NCBI RefSeq assembly: GCF_031846185.1
Contig: NZ_JAVRIF010000001.1
Coordinates: forward strand, 558,001-622,000
Length of the DNA stretch: 64,000 nt
From: Thalassotalea_H castellviae
Lineage (GTDB): Bacteria; Pseudomonadota; Gammaproteobacteria; Enterobacterales; Alteromonadaceae
Reading direction: 5' to 3'
This document shows positions 1-7,902 of the stretch, piece after piece. The notes beneath the pieces were generated by a model. That model was not told the DNA's origin. It did no database searches and saw only the letters and a program-made list of their open reading frames with translations. How positions within the stretch are numbered: the stretch's first letter is position 1; each line of letters begins with the position of its first letter. The position numbers and the translations under genes are program-made.

Positions 1-147
1 AGCAAAAAACACCCGCTGGGCGCTGAGGCAATTAAGGCTATTAATATTGGTTTACAAGCACTTAGAAAAGAAAAGCACATTAGCCGCGCATACCAACAAG
101 CGGGATTTTTTGTTGATAAAAATACAATCCATATTCTCAATAAATAG
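1..147 (+). CDS. C-terminal fragment of a protein, possibly a periplasmic solute-binding protein
   Basis: An open frame enters from the left edge and stops with TAG at 145-147, leaving 48 residues. The tail (GLQALRKEKHISRAYQQAG) resembles the last helix of family 3 extracellular solute-binding domains, where a run like GL..LR..G....IY..AG is common. That resemblance is my only basis, and the start and most of the protein lie outside the window. No terminator hairpin is obvious after the stop. Confidence 0.45.
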   Translation, partial: SKKHPLGAEAIKAINIGLQALRKEKHISRAYQQAGFFVDKNTIHILNK

Positions 148-246
148 TGCATTGATAAACCCGACATAAAAATTCATGCTCCTTTTCAACCTTTTATTCT
201 CGGCTTCATGCCTTGCTTCAATTTGTCACATTTTCATCAAAAATTA

Positions 247-275
247 TTGAACTTTTATTAACATAATTGTAATAT
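247..275 (+). promoter_or_regulatory. Sigma-70 type promoter of the small gene at 322
   Basis: TTGAAC at 247-252 and TAATAT at 270-275 are separated by exactly 17 bp. This would start a transcript near 282, about 40 nt before the ATG at 322. A clear AAGGA ribosome site follows 6 nt upstream of that ATG. Matched by eye to consensus only. Confidence 0.6.
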
Positions 276-321
276 ATGCGCCCTAGAATTTATGGAACTA
301 ACTAACCGCTAAGGAATAGCA

Positions 322-624
322 ATGTTTAAATATTGGTCCCTAAAAAAATACGGTACAAAATTACTTCCTTATTTAGAAAAAAGGTTTGGCAAGCGCGACT
401 TTTATAGTGCTTCTGAAATCAGAACTATCGTATATCAACAAGACTTTAACCCTAAATATTTACCACTCGGTTATATTTTATTTCTCGATCCTAAAGCGAT
501 TGAATCTACTTTTCATAATGAATTTCCACAGTTAAATATTACTGAATACAAACAAGAAATTTTGGGTTATATAAATAAAAAGCACTTTCAAGGTGCTCTT
601 AAAGTATTACAACCCGCTTCTTAG
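322..624 (+). CDS. Small conserved hypothetical protein (possibly DUF6559-like)
   Basis: A 100-residue soluble protein with no signal peptide or membrane segment. It is rich in basic and aromatic residues (LLPYLEKRFGKRDFY near residues 15-28). The layout, with an N-terminal helix, an RFGK-[RK]-x-F-Y segment and a C-terminal helix, reminds me of the small DUF6559 family of marine gammaproteobacteria, but I cannot confirm this. The start is supported by an AAGGA ribosome site and a good promoter. It is probably monocistronic. Function unknown. Confidence 0.7.
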   Translation: MFKYWSLKKYGTKLLPYLEKRFGKRDFYSASEIRTIVYQQDFNPKYLPLGYILFLDPKAIESTFHNEFPQLNITEYKQEILGYINKKHFQGALKVLQPAS

Positions 625-704
625 TAATAAATCATTTGCTTTTATCTATACAAAATGAAGAAAACATGATGAAATAATTTTTTATTATTTGATCATGTTT
701 CATT

Positions 705-1172
705 ATGTCTACCTCTCACCATTGGCAAGTCAAAACCTTTAAACAGCTCACTTTAGATGAATTATACGATGCATTAAAATTACGTATTGACGTTTTTGTT
801 GTAGAACAAACTTGTTTTTACCCTGATTTAGACAATCTCGATCGACATCCAGAAACTCGTCATATTTTTTTATATAGCGATCAAGGTGAAATGATCGCCT
901 ATTCCAGAGTTTTAGCTAAAGGTGTTAGTTATCAAACGCATCCTGCAATAGGACGTGTCATTATTGCCGAACAAGCTAGAGGAAATGGCATTGCACATCA
1001 ATTGATCGAAAAGTCATTAGATGTATGCGCTGAGTTTTTTCCGAAACAAGGCGTCAAAATATCTGCCCAAGAACACCTAGAGCAATTTTATAATCGCCAC
1101 GGATTTAATAAGTGCTCAGAAATGTATTTAGAAGACGGTATTGCACATATATCCATGACAAAGACAGCTTAG
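705..1172 (+). CDS. elaA: ElaA-type GNAT acetyltransferase
   Basis: A 155-residue single-domain GNAT protein. The N-terminal LRIDVFVVEQTCFYPDLD segment (about residues 26-43) is the hallmark of the ElaA subfamily (LR..VFVVEQ.C.Y.E.D). The acetyl-CoA loop is seen as RVIIAEQARGNGIAHQLI around residues 84-101 (R-G-N-G-I for the usual Q/R-x-x-G-x-G/A). The C-terminal FYNRHGF is the usual last GNAT strand. The natural substrate of ElaA is not established. It probably forms a single-gene unit ending in the hairpin that overlaps its stop codon. Confidence 0.85.
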   Translation: MSTSHHWQVKTFKQLTLDELYDALKLRIDVFVVEQTCFYPDLDNLDRHPETRHIFLYSDQGEMIAYSRVLAKGVSYQTHPAIGRVIIAEQARGNGIAHQLIEKSLDVCAEFFPKQGVKISAQEHLEQFYNRHGFNKCSEMYLEDGIAHISMTKTA

Positions 1173-1195
1173 CTGAAAAGTAAGCTGTCTTTTAT
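1160..1195 (+). terminator. Rho-independent terminator overlapping the elaA stop codon
   Basis: AAAGACAGCTTA pairs with TAAGCTGTCTTT across a nine-base loop and runs into TTTTATTTT. The left arm contains the last codons and the TAG stop of elaA, so coding and termination signals overlap. Confidence 0.75.
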
Positions 1196-1210
1196 TTTCC
1201 ATTAATGTAG

Positions 1211-1603
1211 CTACACAAACATAAACAGTCGAATATTTTCAATAGCTAAAACAATAATTGAAATAAAACTCGACAACATCCCTAGAGTACGAAATTTACT
1301 TGGCCCAATTGAATGCGTTATGCCAATGCTATGTAACACTCTTCCAATGAAAAATGCACCGCCGATAACATGTAGTAACATTTGCCCACTACCATTAATT
1401 TCAGCACATGCCAGTAATAAACAAACGATCGGCGTATATTCGGCAAAATTGCCGTGCACTCTAATCGCTTGTGCCAAAGGCTCATGGCCACCGTCACCAA
1501 TGCCGGTTTGAAATCGAAAGCGAAGTTTTATAATCCGAACCGCTAGCACGATATAAAGTAAGCCCAATAATGAAAGGTATAACCCTGTTATAGATAAAGT
1601 CAT
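1211..1603 (-). CDS. MAPEG family membrane protein
   Basis: A 130-residue integral membrane protein with about four hydrophobic segments. It carries the MAPEG pattern: R-x-H-G-N-F-x-E-Y-x-P near residues 48-58 and the R-x-x-H-x-x-G-I segment (RVLHSIGITHS) near residues 88-98. Eukaryotic MAPEG members act in glutathione and eicosanoid metabolism, but most bacterial ones have no assigned reaction. An AGGA ribosome site precedes the start. It is convergent with elaA and separated from it by the terminator. Confidence 0.85.
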   Translation of the reverse strand: MTLSITGLYLSLLGLLYIVLAVRIIKLRFRFQTGIGDGGHEPLAQAIRVHGNFAEYTPIVCLLLACAEINGSGQMLLHVIGGAFFIGRVLHSIGITHSIGPSKFRTLGMLSSFISIIVLAIENIRLFMFV

Positions 1604-1763
1604 TTTAAACTAAGTCCTACAAATGATGTCCATTGAAAAGCAATAGATCCTTTATAGATAATAACGAATTTAACGTGAAGAAAAATAAATAATTGCCGAG
1701 AATGACAGAAAAATGCGCTAGTTTAGAATGAGGTATTAACTATTAACTTGAGCAGATGTGAAG

Positions 1764-4073
1764 TTATTTCTTTATATGTTGATAACTACCATCCCAATGT
1801 TCATTCGGTGGTTCACATTTATACGCTTCGATTCTTTTTAAATAAATACTGACAAGTGGGGAAAAATTAAAGTCAGGGTTAATCTGATTAAATGCCTGTT
1901 CAGATAGTTCAAACTGTTGATTAAAATAATATTTTTGCGCTAAAGAAAAATATTTAAAATCGTCTGATGTTACCTGTTGTTCATCCTTGAGCACCGTATA
2001 AATGAATATCGGTGTACTTTTACCAACGACCTTTACTTTATCAACCAGTAAATAATTAAAGTCTGGGGCTTGTTGCTGAGTAAATTCACTAACCAATAAC
2101 TCAACTCCATAGAATTTTGTTAACCCCTCTAAACGAGAAGCTAAATTAACCGCATCTCCAATAACCGTGTAACTTCTTCTAAAGTCAGAGCCCATATCAC
2201 CGACATTCATCTCTCCGGTATTGATACCAATTCCAATACTCACACTTGGTTTGCCTTGTTGAATAAACTCCTCATTTAACTTGGTTAAGTTCGATAACAT
2301 TTCAAGTCCAGCATGAATGCTTTTCTGGCTATGGAGTTCATCAGTGATAGGGGCTCCCCAAAATGCCATGATCATATCGCCAACATATTTATCAATAGTG
2401 CCGTCTTTTCGCAATATTTCATTGGTTAGCGGAGAGAAAACACTATTTAGCCAATCCTTAAGTTCATTCGCTGGCATAGATTCAGAGATCGAAGTAAAGT
2501 TTCTAATATCGCAAAACATCACCGATAATGTTTTCCTTTCTCCTTCAAGATTAATGGCCGTTGAGTCGGACAACAATTTATCAATATGCGCACCAGGAAC
2601 ATATTGAGCAAACATAGATTTAATCACTTTTCGTCGATTTGATTCGCTAAAAAAGCCATAACCAATGAAATAAGTTGCAAATATCAAGGTTTGTAATAGT
2701 AAAACTACGATTGGTAAATCTATCCTGTAAATTCGCCAAAGGGATAAATTTACCGTAATAACACTAATTATAATCAGCACGGTGAAAACAACGCTGAACA
2801 AGGCATCTTTATGAGGAAATACCAGCAAACACAGTAAACTAATGATCATTAATTGAATAAATATTGCCCCTTTCCACCAATCAGGCCGATACGGTATGTT
2901 GTTTGGGGACATTAGTGCATCGAATACTGTTGCATGAATTTCCACTCCTGGATAATTCACACTCACGGGCGTAGTTTGTAAATCAGCTAAGCCAATGGCT
3001 GAAGTACCAACAAAAACTACCGCTTGTTCAAAACGGTTATCCGTTATTTTTCCTTGAATTAAATCGGCAGCAGAAGTGTAGGTATAGTGATTTTTTTGAC
3101 CACGATAAGGGATCAATATCTGTGCAGAGTCATCAGTAGGTATAGTGACATTTCCTATGGTTACCCCTTCAAAGTAGGCATTGTTTGATTGCTCCCATTC
3201 GATGTTTATCTGATCAACTAAGCTATAAACGCGAAAGGCTTCTAACGCTAGAGAAGGAAATAAATGTTGCTCATATTCAATAACTAAGGGAGTACGCCTT
3301 ACAACACCATCAAAATCAGTTATGGCATTCATAAAGCCCTGACCTGCAGCTACTTTTGAAAAACGGGTGATAGGATTTGTATAACCAGTGAATGTCACAA
3401 AGTTTTCTTGTAGCGTGTTGCTATTCTCTGATGAACTAGTGCTTTTAACTAAATGACTTCTTTTAGCCATATTATCGGCATCAATACTCTTTTGCGAAAT
3501 ACTCTGATCAGCAAACCTGTTTTGTGAAGCATCATTCATTACCCGGCTTTTTTTTACAAAGCCACCTACTTTAATTTTGTTGTGATAATGAAATAAATTG
3601 GCAAGTACTATGTCATTGTTTGCCATTGATAAAGCAAAAGCGCCATCATAATCAAAATAATCATTGAGAAGCATTTGCTCATTCTGACTTAGTTGCGGTA
3701 AAACACGAGTAATATCTTTTACAGGGCTATCTTGTGATTCAGAAAATAGAATATCGTAAACAATAACAACGGCGCCTTGCTCAGTAAGAGTTTGGGTTAA
3801 TTTAGCAAATTTTTCGCGTGACCAAGGCATACGACCAAAGTGTGCAATACTTTCTTCGTCAATATCAACAATTTGAATATTGGTTAAATTTGTAGTTTGT
3901 GGGGCCAGTAATTTAATTTTTAAATCATAAACCAGACCATCAAGTCGATTAACAACCTGAGCAATAATAGCAGGGCTAAAAAACTGCAAACTAACCGTTA
4001 AGCAAAAAATAAGCGCTGCTACAGCTAAGAAATGATGTTTAGTTAACGTTGAATAAAGTTTTATCTGCGGCAC
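1764..4073 (-). CDS. CHASE2-domain class III adenylate cyclase (copy 1)
   Basis: This 769-residue membrane protein is the last gene of operon 1. An N-terminal membrane helix (about 14-36) precedes a large periplasmic CHASE2 domain, with motifs such as VDIDEESI, FPSLALEAFRVY and AVVFVGTSAIGLADLQTT. Three membrane helices follow (about 400-480), then a cyclase domain. Metal aspartates D522 (FCDIRNFT) and D566 (KYVGD), purine-selecting K562 and T636 (YTVIGD), and N643 and R647 (VNLASR) are all present. Lys/Thr suggests a class IIIb, cAMP-making enzyme. A C-terminal tail ends in a WDGSY motif also found in copy 2. The start codon is GTG, 13 bp after the lipoprotein gene, with only a weak ribosome site. 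A serine/asparagine-rich insertion near residues 190-230 of CHASE2 is absent from copy 2. Confidence 0.93.
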   Translation of the reverse strand: MPQIKLYSTLTKHHFLAVAALIFCLTVSLQFFSPAIIAQVVNRLDGLVYDLKIKLLAPQTTNLTNIQIVDIDEESIAHFGRMPWSREKFAKLTQTLTEQGAVVIVYDILFSESQDSPVKDITRVLPQLSQNEQMLLNDYFDYDGAFALSMANNDIVLANLFHYHNKIKVGGFVKKSRVMNDASQNRFADQSISQKSIDADNMAKRSHLVKSTSSSENSNTLQENFVTFTGYTNPITRFSKVAAGQGFMNAITDFDGVVRRTPLVIEYEQHLFPSLALEAFRVYSLVDQINIEWEQSNNAYFEGVTIGNVTIPTDDSAQILIPYRGQKNHYTYTSAADLIQGKITDNRFEQAVVFVGTSAIGLADLQTTPVSVNYPGVEIHATVFDALMSPNNIPYRPDWWKGAIFIQLMIISLLCLLVFPHKDALFSVVFTVLIIISVITVNLSLWRIYRIDLPIVVLLLQTLIFATYFIGYGFFSESNRRKVIKSMFAQYVPGAHIDKLLSDSTAINLEGERKTLSVMFCDIRNFTSISESMPANELKDWLNSVFSPLTNEILRKDGTIDKYVGDMIMAFWGAPITDELHSQKSIHAGLEMLSNLTKLNEEFIQQGKPSVSIGIGINTGEMNVGDMGSDFRRSYTVIGDAVNLASRLEGLTKFYGVELLVSEFTQQQAPDFNYLLVDKVKVVGKSTPIFIYTVLKDEQQVTSDDFKYFSLAQKYYFNQQFELSEQAFNQINPDFNFSPLVSIYLKRIEAYKCEPPNEHWDGSYQHIKK

Positions 4074-4086
4074 CTTCTAGCTTGTT

Positions 4087-6714
4087 TCAATTGACATTTA
4101 ATACCACAGTTGCAGAGCTTACCCCGCCATTTTGATCATGACATAAATATACAAAGCTATCTTGGCCGGTAAAATTATTTTCAGGTGTGTAAGTAAAACT
4201 GCCATCACTTTTTAGTACGACAGAGCCATGACTGGGCTGTTGTTTTATCTCTGCAATAAATTTAGGTAATTCGCCATTATTATCGAATGTTAATTCAAAA
4301 ACTTCACCCGTATTTGCACTAAGCCAAACTTGGCTACCGTTATGACTTAATTCAATACCGCTCACTTGTGCCACTCCTTGTGGCAAATTAATATTACGGA
4401 GAAAATCGCCTGTCGTACTATATTCAGCAATAACATTTTCGATGCTGCTGATCACATATAAATTTCCGGTAAGGGGATCAGATGAAATATCACCAAAATG
4501 AACACTGAACGAATGCTCCGTATTACTCAATTCAAAAGTATTTATCACAACACCTGTTTGAGCATTAATTTCAGCAATGGTATTACTACCAGACGCTGGT
4601 ACCCTATCTTGTAACAAAAATAAACTGTTCGTTTTAGTATTGTAGGTACCACCAACCACATGACTGTTGCCAAAGGCTGTTGTTAGTTGAGCTAACTCAA
4701 CACCACTGACCGGATCTAAGGCGTATATTTCAGCAACATCAGTTTCACCATTGATAACTAAAATAGCCCCTTGAGGGATAAGAGTATTGGCTATCATTAA
4801 ACTTTCAGCAGCCACCTCAAGATCAAAATCATCTGCGGGCTCTCCGGGAATAGTTAATGCGCGTAATTGCGTGCCACTTCGATCATAAACATAAATACCT
4901 GCCCCTTGTGACGGATATAAATACGTTAACTGACGATATTCGTCATATCCCAAGCCGACTAATGCGCCCATTGTAGGATTAAATTGACTATAAACCTTAA
5001 GCTGATCCCCCACGACAGCTACATCATCATCTAGGTCATTCAGTAGCACACCCGGTTGAGCAATAGTTAAAGGTGTATTTATCGTTAATTGGTATTGATC
5101 ATCAAACGCTAAAGGTAATTGATTCGCACCTGTGCCTAACGATGAATTAGGAATATCAAATGTCAGTTGGTTAAGTGACGCCACTAATTCGCTTCCTGCA
5201 TTTAATCCTGTTTGGCCAATCGTGCATGCTTGTCCAGGTGGCAAATTTTGACAAGTTTCATCATTATTAATGGTTGCGCCAAAATTGATGGATTCGCTAA
5301 AAACAGGCTCAGGAAATTGACCAACAATGACTCCTCCACTTTCAGGAAATAGACTTAATTGGAAAATAGCGTCACCAACATCAGTAAATGATAAAATATT
5401 ACTACCAGCGGAAATAGAGTGCGCTAAAACAGGTGATACTCCGACCCCACCATATGTCATGGTAAATGCATACTGGCCTTGTGTTCCACCAGTATTATTC
5501 TCTACATAGTCACCGATAACAGTACATATAGTATCGATATACTGTACACAATTTCCCAAAGAATAACGTCCTGTTCCAATACTACTGCCTTGTGGTAATT
5601 CTTCCCCTAATCCCGAATATCTTAATTGACTATTAATTGTTATTGAGTGACCAGATATAGGAGCTTTCAATGCCGCAACGTCTATTGAAACGTTTGCTTG
5701 TGCACTACCTCCCGTATTGTTTGCTATTTGATAAGTAAAATTATCACGTCCTAAAAAGTTAGCATTCGGTGAATATTCAAATGCGCCTGAAGTTTGTAGG
5801 GTAACTTGGCCGTTTTGAGGTGCTTGCACAAGATTAACATCGACAGTAATTGTTTGATCCAGAGGATCATAATCATTTAATAATAATCCTTGATTCGCTT
5901 CAATCAGAAGTGTGGTATTTTCTATTGCATCATATCTATCAACAACAGCGACTGGAGGTTCTACAGGAGGATCAACCGGAGGCTCAACCGGCGTATTATT
6001 TGGAACCACCTGTTGTTCTTCACTAAAAGCACTTTCCCCCGAGCCGTCAATGCCTGTCACTAAAACATAATAAGTAACATCTTCTGATAAGTTACTAAAC
6101 TCAATCGGGCCTTGAACAACTGCTAACCGTGCTTGCCCTTCGGCTAAATCATTAAAGTTACTTAGATTAACGCCGCTGGTTGCAGCAAGATAAACATTAT
6201 ATCGATTCAAGTTTTCATTTTTTGTCCAATCGACCCGTATAGTACTACCGTCAGAGCTGCGACTAATATCAAGCCCTGAAATAATTTTAGGTTGCCAATT
6301 GATCTCGATAGTTGCGACTTTCGTACTTTGCCCATTGGCATTAAATATCCATAAACTGACTTCCTGTAAACCTGTATTTGCACCATAGTTTCGAGGGTTA
6401 ATACCACTAACAGTATCGCTTAGTTTCGTTTGACAATCACTCTCGCCTTGGCACAGTGCAAAACCCGATGTGTTGTTGCCAAAGCGTAATTGAACCTCTG
6501 TAATAGTTTCTGTGGAAGTTACCGAATAAGTGATTAATAAATTGCCTTGAACAACTTCACCAGGTAATGGGTTTGTAAAACTCCCTTTATTGATGATATT
6601 ACTCGCCTTTTCTCGTAATGTTCCTACTTGCTGGTTGTTTGAGTCGTTGTCACTAGCACCGCCACACGCATTTAACATCAAAGCGAGCAGTAAAATAGTT
6701 GCTATACGAAACAT
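4087..6714 (-). CDS. Large lipoprotein with fibronectin/Ig-like repeats and an inserted propeller-like region (copy 1)
   Basis: An 875-residue predicted lipoprotein. I chose the second ATG because it has a GAGG ribosome site and begins a lipoprotein signal with lipobox L-N-A-C at about residues 13-16; the longer frame adds ten unlikely residues. A head and a fibronectin-III-like domain (to about residue 235) are followed by a proline-rich linker (PVEPPVDPPVEPPV). Then come a tandem-95/cadherin-like repeat, a unique domain, and a second repeat. The second repeat appears split by roughly 230 residues with NHL/YVTN-like beta-propeller texture (ITSL-type strands such as LTGNLYVIS). The head matches copy 2 (both have NWQP-I and RYN-Y-A). 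It is probably surface or periplasm anchored. Ligand unknown. Confidence 0.85.
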   Translation of the reverse strand: MFRIATILLLALMLNACGGASDNDSNNQQVGTLREKASNIINKGSFTNPLPGEVVQGNLLITYSVTSTETITEVQLRFGNNTSGFALCQGESDCQTKLSDTVSGINPRNYGANTGLQEVSLWIFNANGQSTKVATIEINWQPKIISGLDISRSSDGSTIRVDWTKNENLNRYNVYLAATSGVNLSNFNDLAEGQARLAVVQGPIEFSNLSEDVTYYVLVTGIDGSGESAFSEEQQVVPNNTPVEPPVDPPVEPPVAVVDRYDAIENTTLLIEANQGLLLNDYDPLDQTITVDVNLVQAPQNGQVTLQTSGAFEYSPNANFLGRDNFTYQIANNTGGSAQANVSIDVAALKAPISGHSITINSQLRYSGLGEELPQGSSIGTGRYSLGNCVQYIDTICTVIGDYVENNTGGTQGQYAFTMTYGGVGVSPVLAHSISAGSNILSFTDVGDAIFQLSLFPESGGVIVGQFPEPVFSESINFGATINNDETCQNLPPGQACTIGQTGLNAGSELVASLNQLTFDIPNSSLGTGANQLPLAFDDQYQLTINTPLTIAQPGVLLNDLDDDVAVVGDQLKVYSQFNPTMGALVGLGYDEYRQLTYLYPSQGAGIYVYDRSGTQLRALTIPGEPADDFDLEVAAESLMIANTLIPQGAILVINGETDVAEIYALDPVSGVELAQLTTAFGNSHVVGGTYNTKTNSLFLLQDRVPASGSNTIAEINAQTGVVINTFELSNTEHSFSVHFGDISSDPLTGNLYVISSIENVIAEYSTTGDFLRNINLPQGVAQVSGIELSHNGSQVWLSANTGEVFELTFDNNGELPKFIAEIKQQPSHGSVVLKSDGSFTYTPENNFTGQDSFVYLCHDQNGGVSSATVVLNVN

Positions 6715-6736
6715 AATAAAATCCTCTTTCACCAGC

Positions 6737-7888
6737 TTACTCATGACTATTTAAAAGAAAACTGCCACCGGCATTAACCTCAGGGTTAAGTAACTCCGCC
6801 AAAGTAAAGCTCCCTAAGACCCCGTGCCCTTGATTAATTAAATAACCATTAATTTCACCACTCGCTAATGCATTATTATGAGATGCAAAGTTGATACTTA
6901 AATCTAATTCACCTTGTTCTATAATACCGTCCATCGCTGCAAACCATTCACCACCATTATCATTGAATGAAATTTGACCATTTGACACTCGAGCCGTATC
7001 AAAATTAATATTCATTGAAATCGCAAGATCACTAATTTCGCCACTACTGCTAACAACAGAGGATTGTTCTAACTCAGAGAAGAGTATTTCACCACTGCGA
7101 CTTATTTCAGGCTCTAATCCTAAAGTTGAAACTTGAAGTTCATTGCCAAAAAAAGTTTGTGCGCCTTTATTTTCTAATGCGGATGCATAATAAATCTCAT
7201 CCCCAATGAACAAACTATCCGATGTAGGTAAAATATCATCTGTCCTTACGGTCATTACTGTATTTTCGGCTAAATCATGACTATGACCTTCTGAAAATAC
7301 AGCAGGGACGGTTAATAAAAACTCAACACTGCCGTCTACTCGGACAATAGCAAATTTATGAGGCAATTCTGGACCCAAGGAAAATTGTTGATTTTCGGTG
7401 CCCGCAAGCACATCGATATCAATGATGCCTTCCCAGGTAGCTAAATATAAATCACCGTCAAGCAACTCAGCTTCATAATGTGTTCCTCGAACCCCAATAC
7501 TCGCCACAGGTGTCTGCATGGTGTAATTACCAGAAGCCTTGTTTAAAGATCCTGTGATTGTTCGTAAACCTCCTTTAATCAATGACATAGAAACATTGCC
7601 ATGATGAGTTTCTTGATTAAATTCATATTGGTTAATCGCTAATTGACTTTGTTGTTGAATAGATAATAAACCACCGTCAATCATTCTAAGTTGCGTCGCA
7701 CTATTTATCGCTGTTTTAACTAAATCTTCAGTAAAAATCGGCGATCGTCTGGATAATTCACGGATATTTTGATTCATTTCAGCATTCACCGATCCTTTGG
7801 CCATAATAGTTTTACCCGCATTTTCGCTTGCCTGTAAAACAGGTAAAAAGAATACATAAGTAGTAAATACAACGAGTAGCTTATTCAT
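6737..7888 (-). CDS. FecR-domain periplasmic protein (copy 1)
   Basis: A 383-residue secreted protein. The ATG at 7888 has a GGAG ribosome site and begins directly with a signal peptide (MNKLLVVFTTYVFF, cut after about LQA); the upstream GTG adds five residues and overlaps the previous stop. The FecR core follows: LRMIDGGLLSI, LIKGGLRTITG and TPVASIGVRGTHYE at about residues 85-165. The C-terminal 90 residues form a separate beta-rich unit (ISFNDNGGEWFAAMDG) that recurs in copy 2. Classic FecR proteins relay iron signals to an ECF sigma factor through a membrane helix. This one has no such helix and no sigma factor nearby, so it is more likely a partner of the CHASE2 domain or of the lipoprotein. 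Confidence 0.88.
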   Translation of the reverse strand: MNKLLVVFTTYVFFLPVLQASENAGKTIMAKGSVNAEMNQNIRELSRRSPIFTEDLVKTAINSATQLRMIDGGLLSIQQQSQLAINQYEFNQETHHGNVSMSLIKGGLRTITGSLNKASGNYTMQTPVASIGVRGTHYEAELLDGDLYLATWEGIIDIDVLAGTENQQFSLGPELPHKFAIVRVDGSVEFLLTVPAVFSEGHSHDLAENTVMTVRTDDILPTSDSLFIGDEIYYASALENKGAQTFFGNELQVSTLGLEPEISRSGEILFSELEQSSVVSSSGEISDLAISMNINFDTARVSNGQISFNDNGGEWFAAMDGIIEQGELDLSINFASHNNALASGEINGYLINQGHGVLGSFTLAELLNPEVNAGGSFLLNSHE

Positions 7889-7902
7889 AGTTAACTCCAA
7901 CA

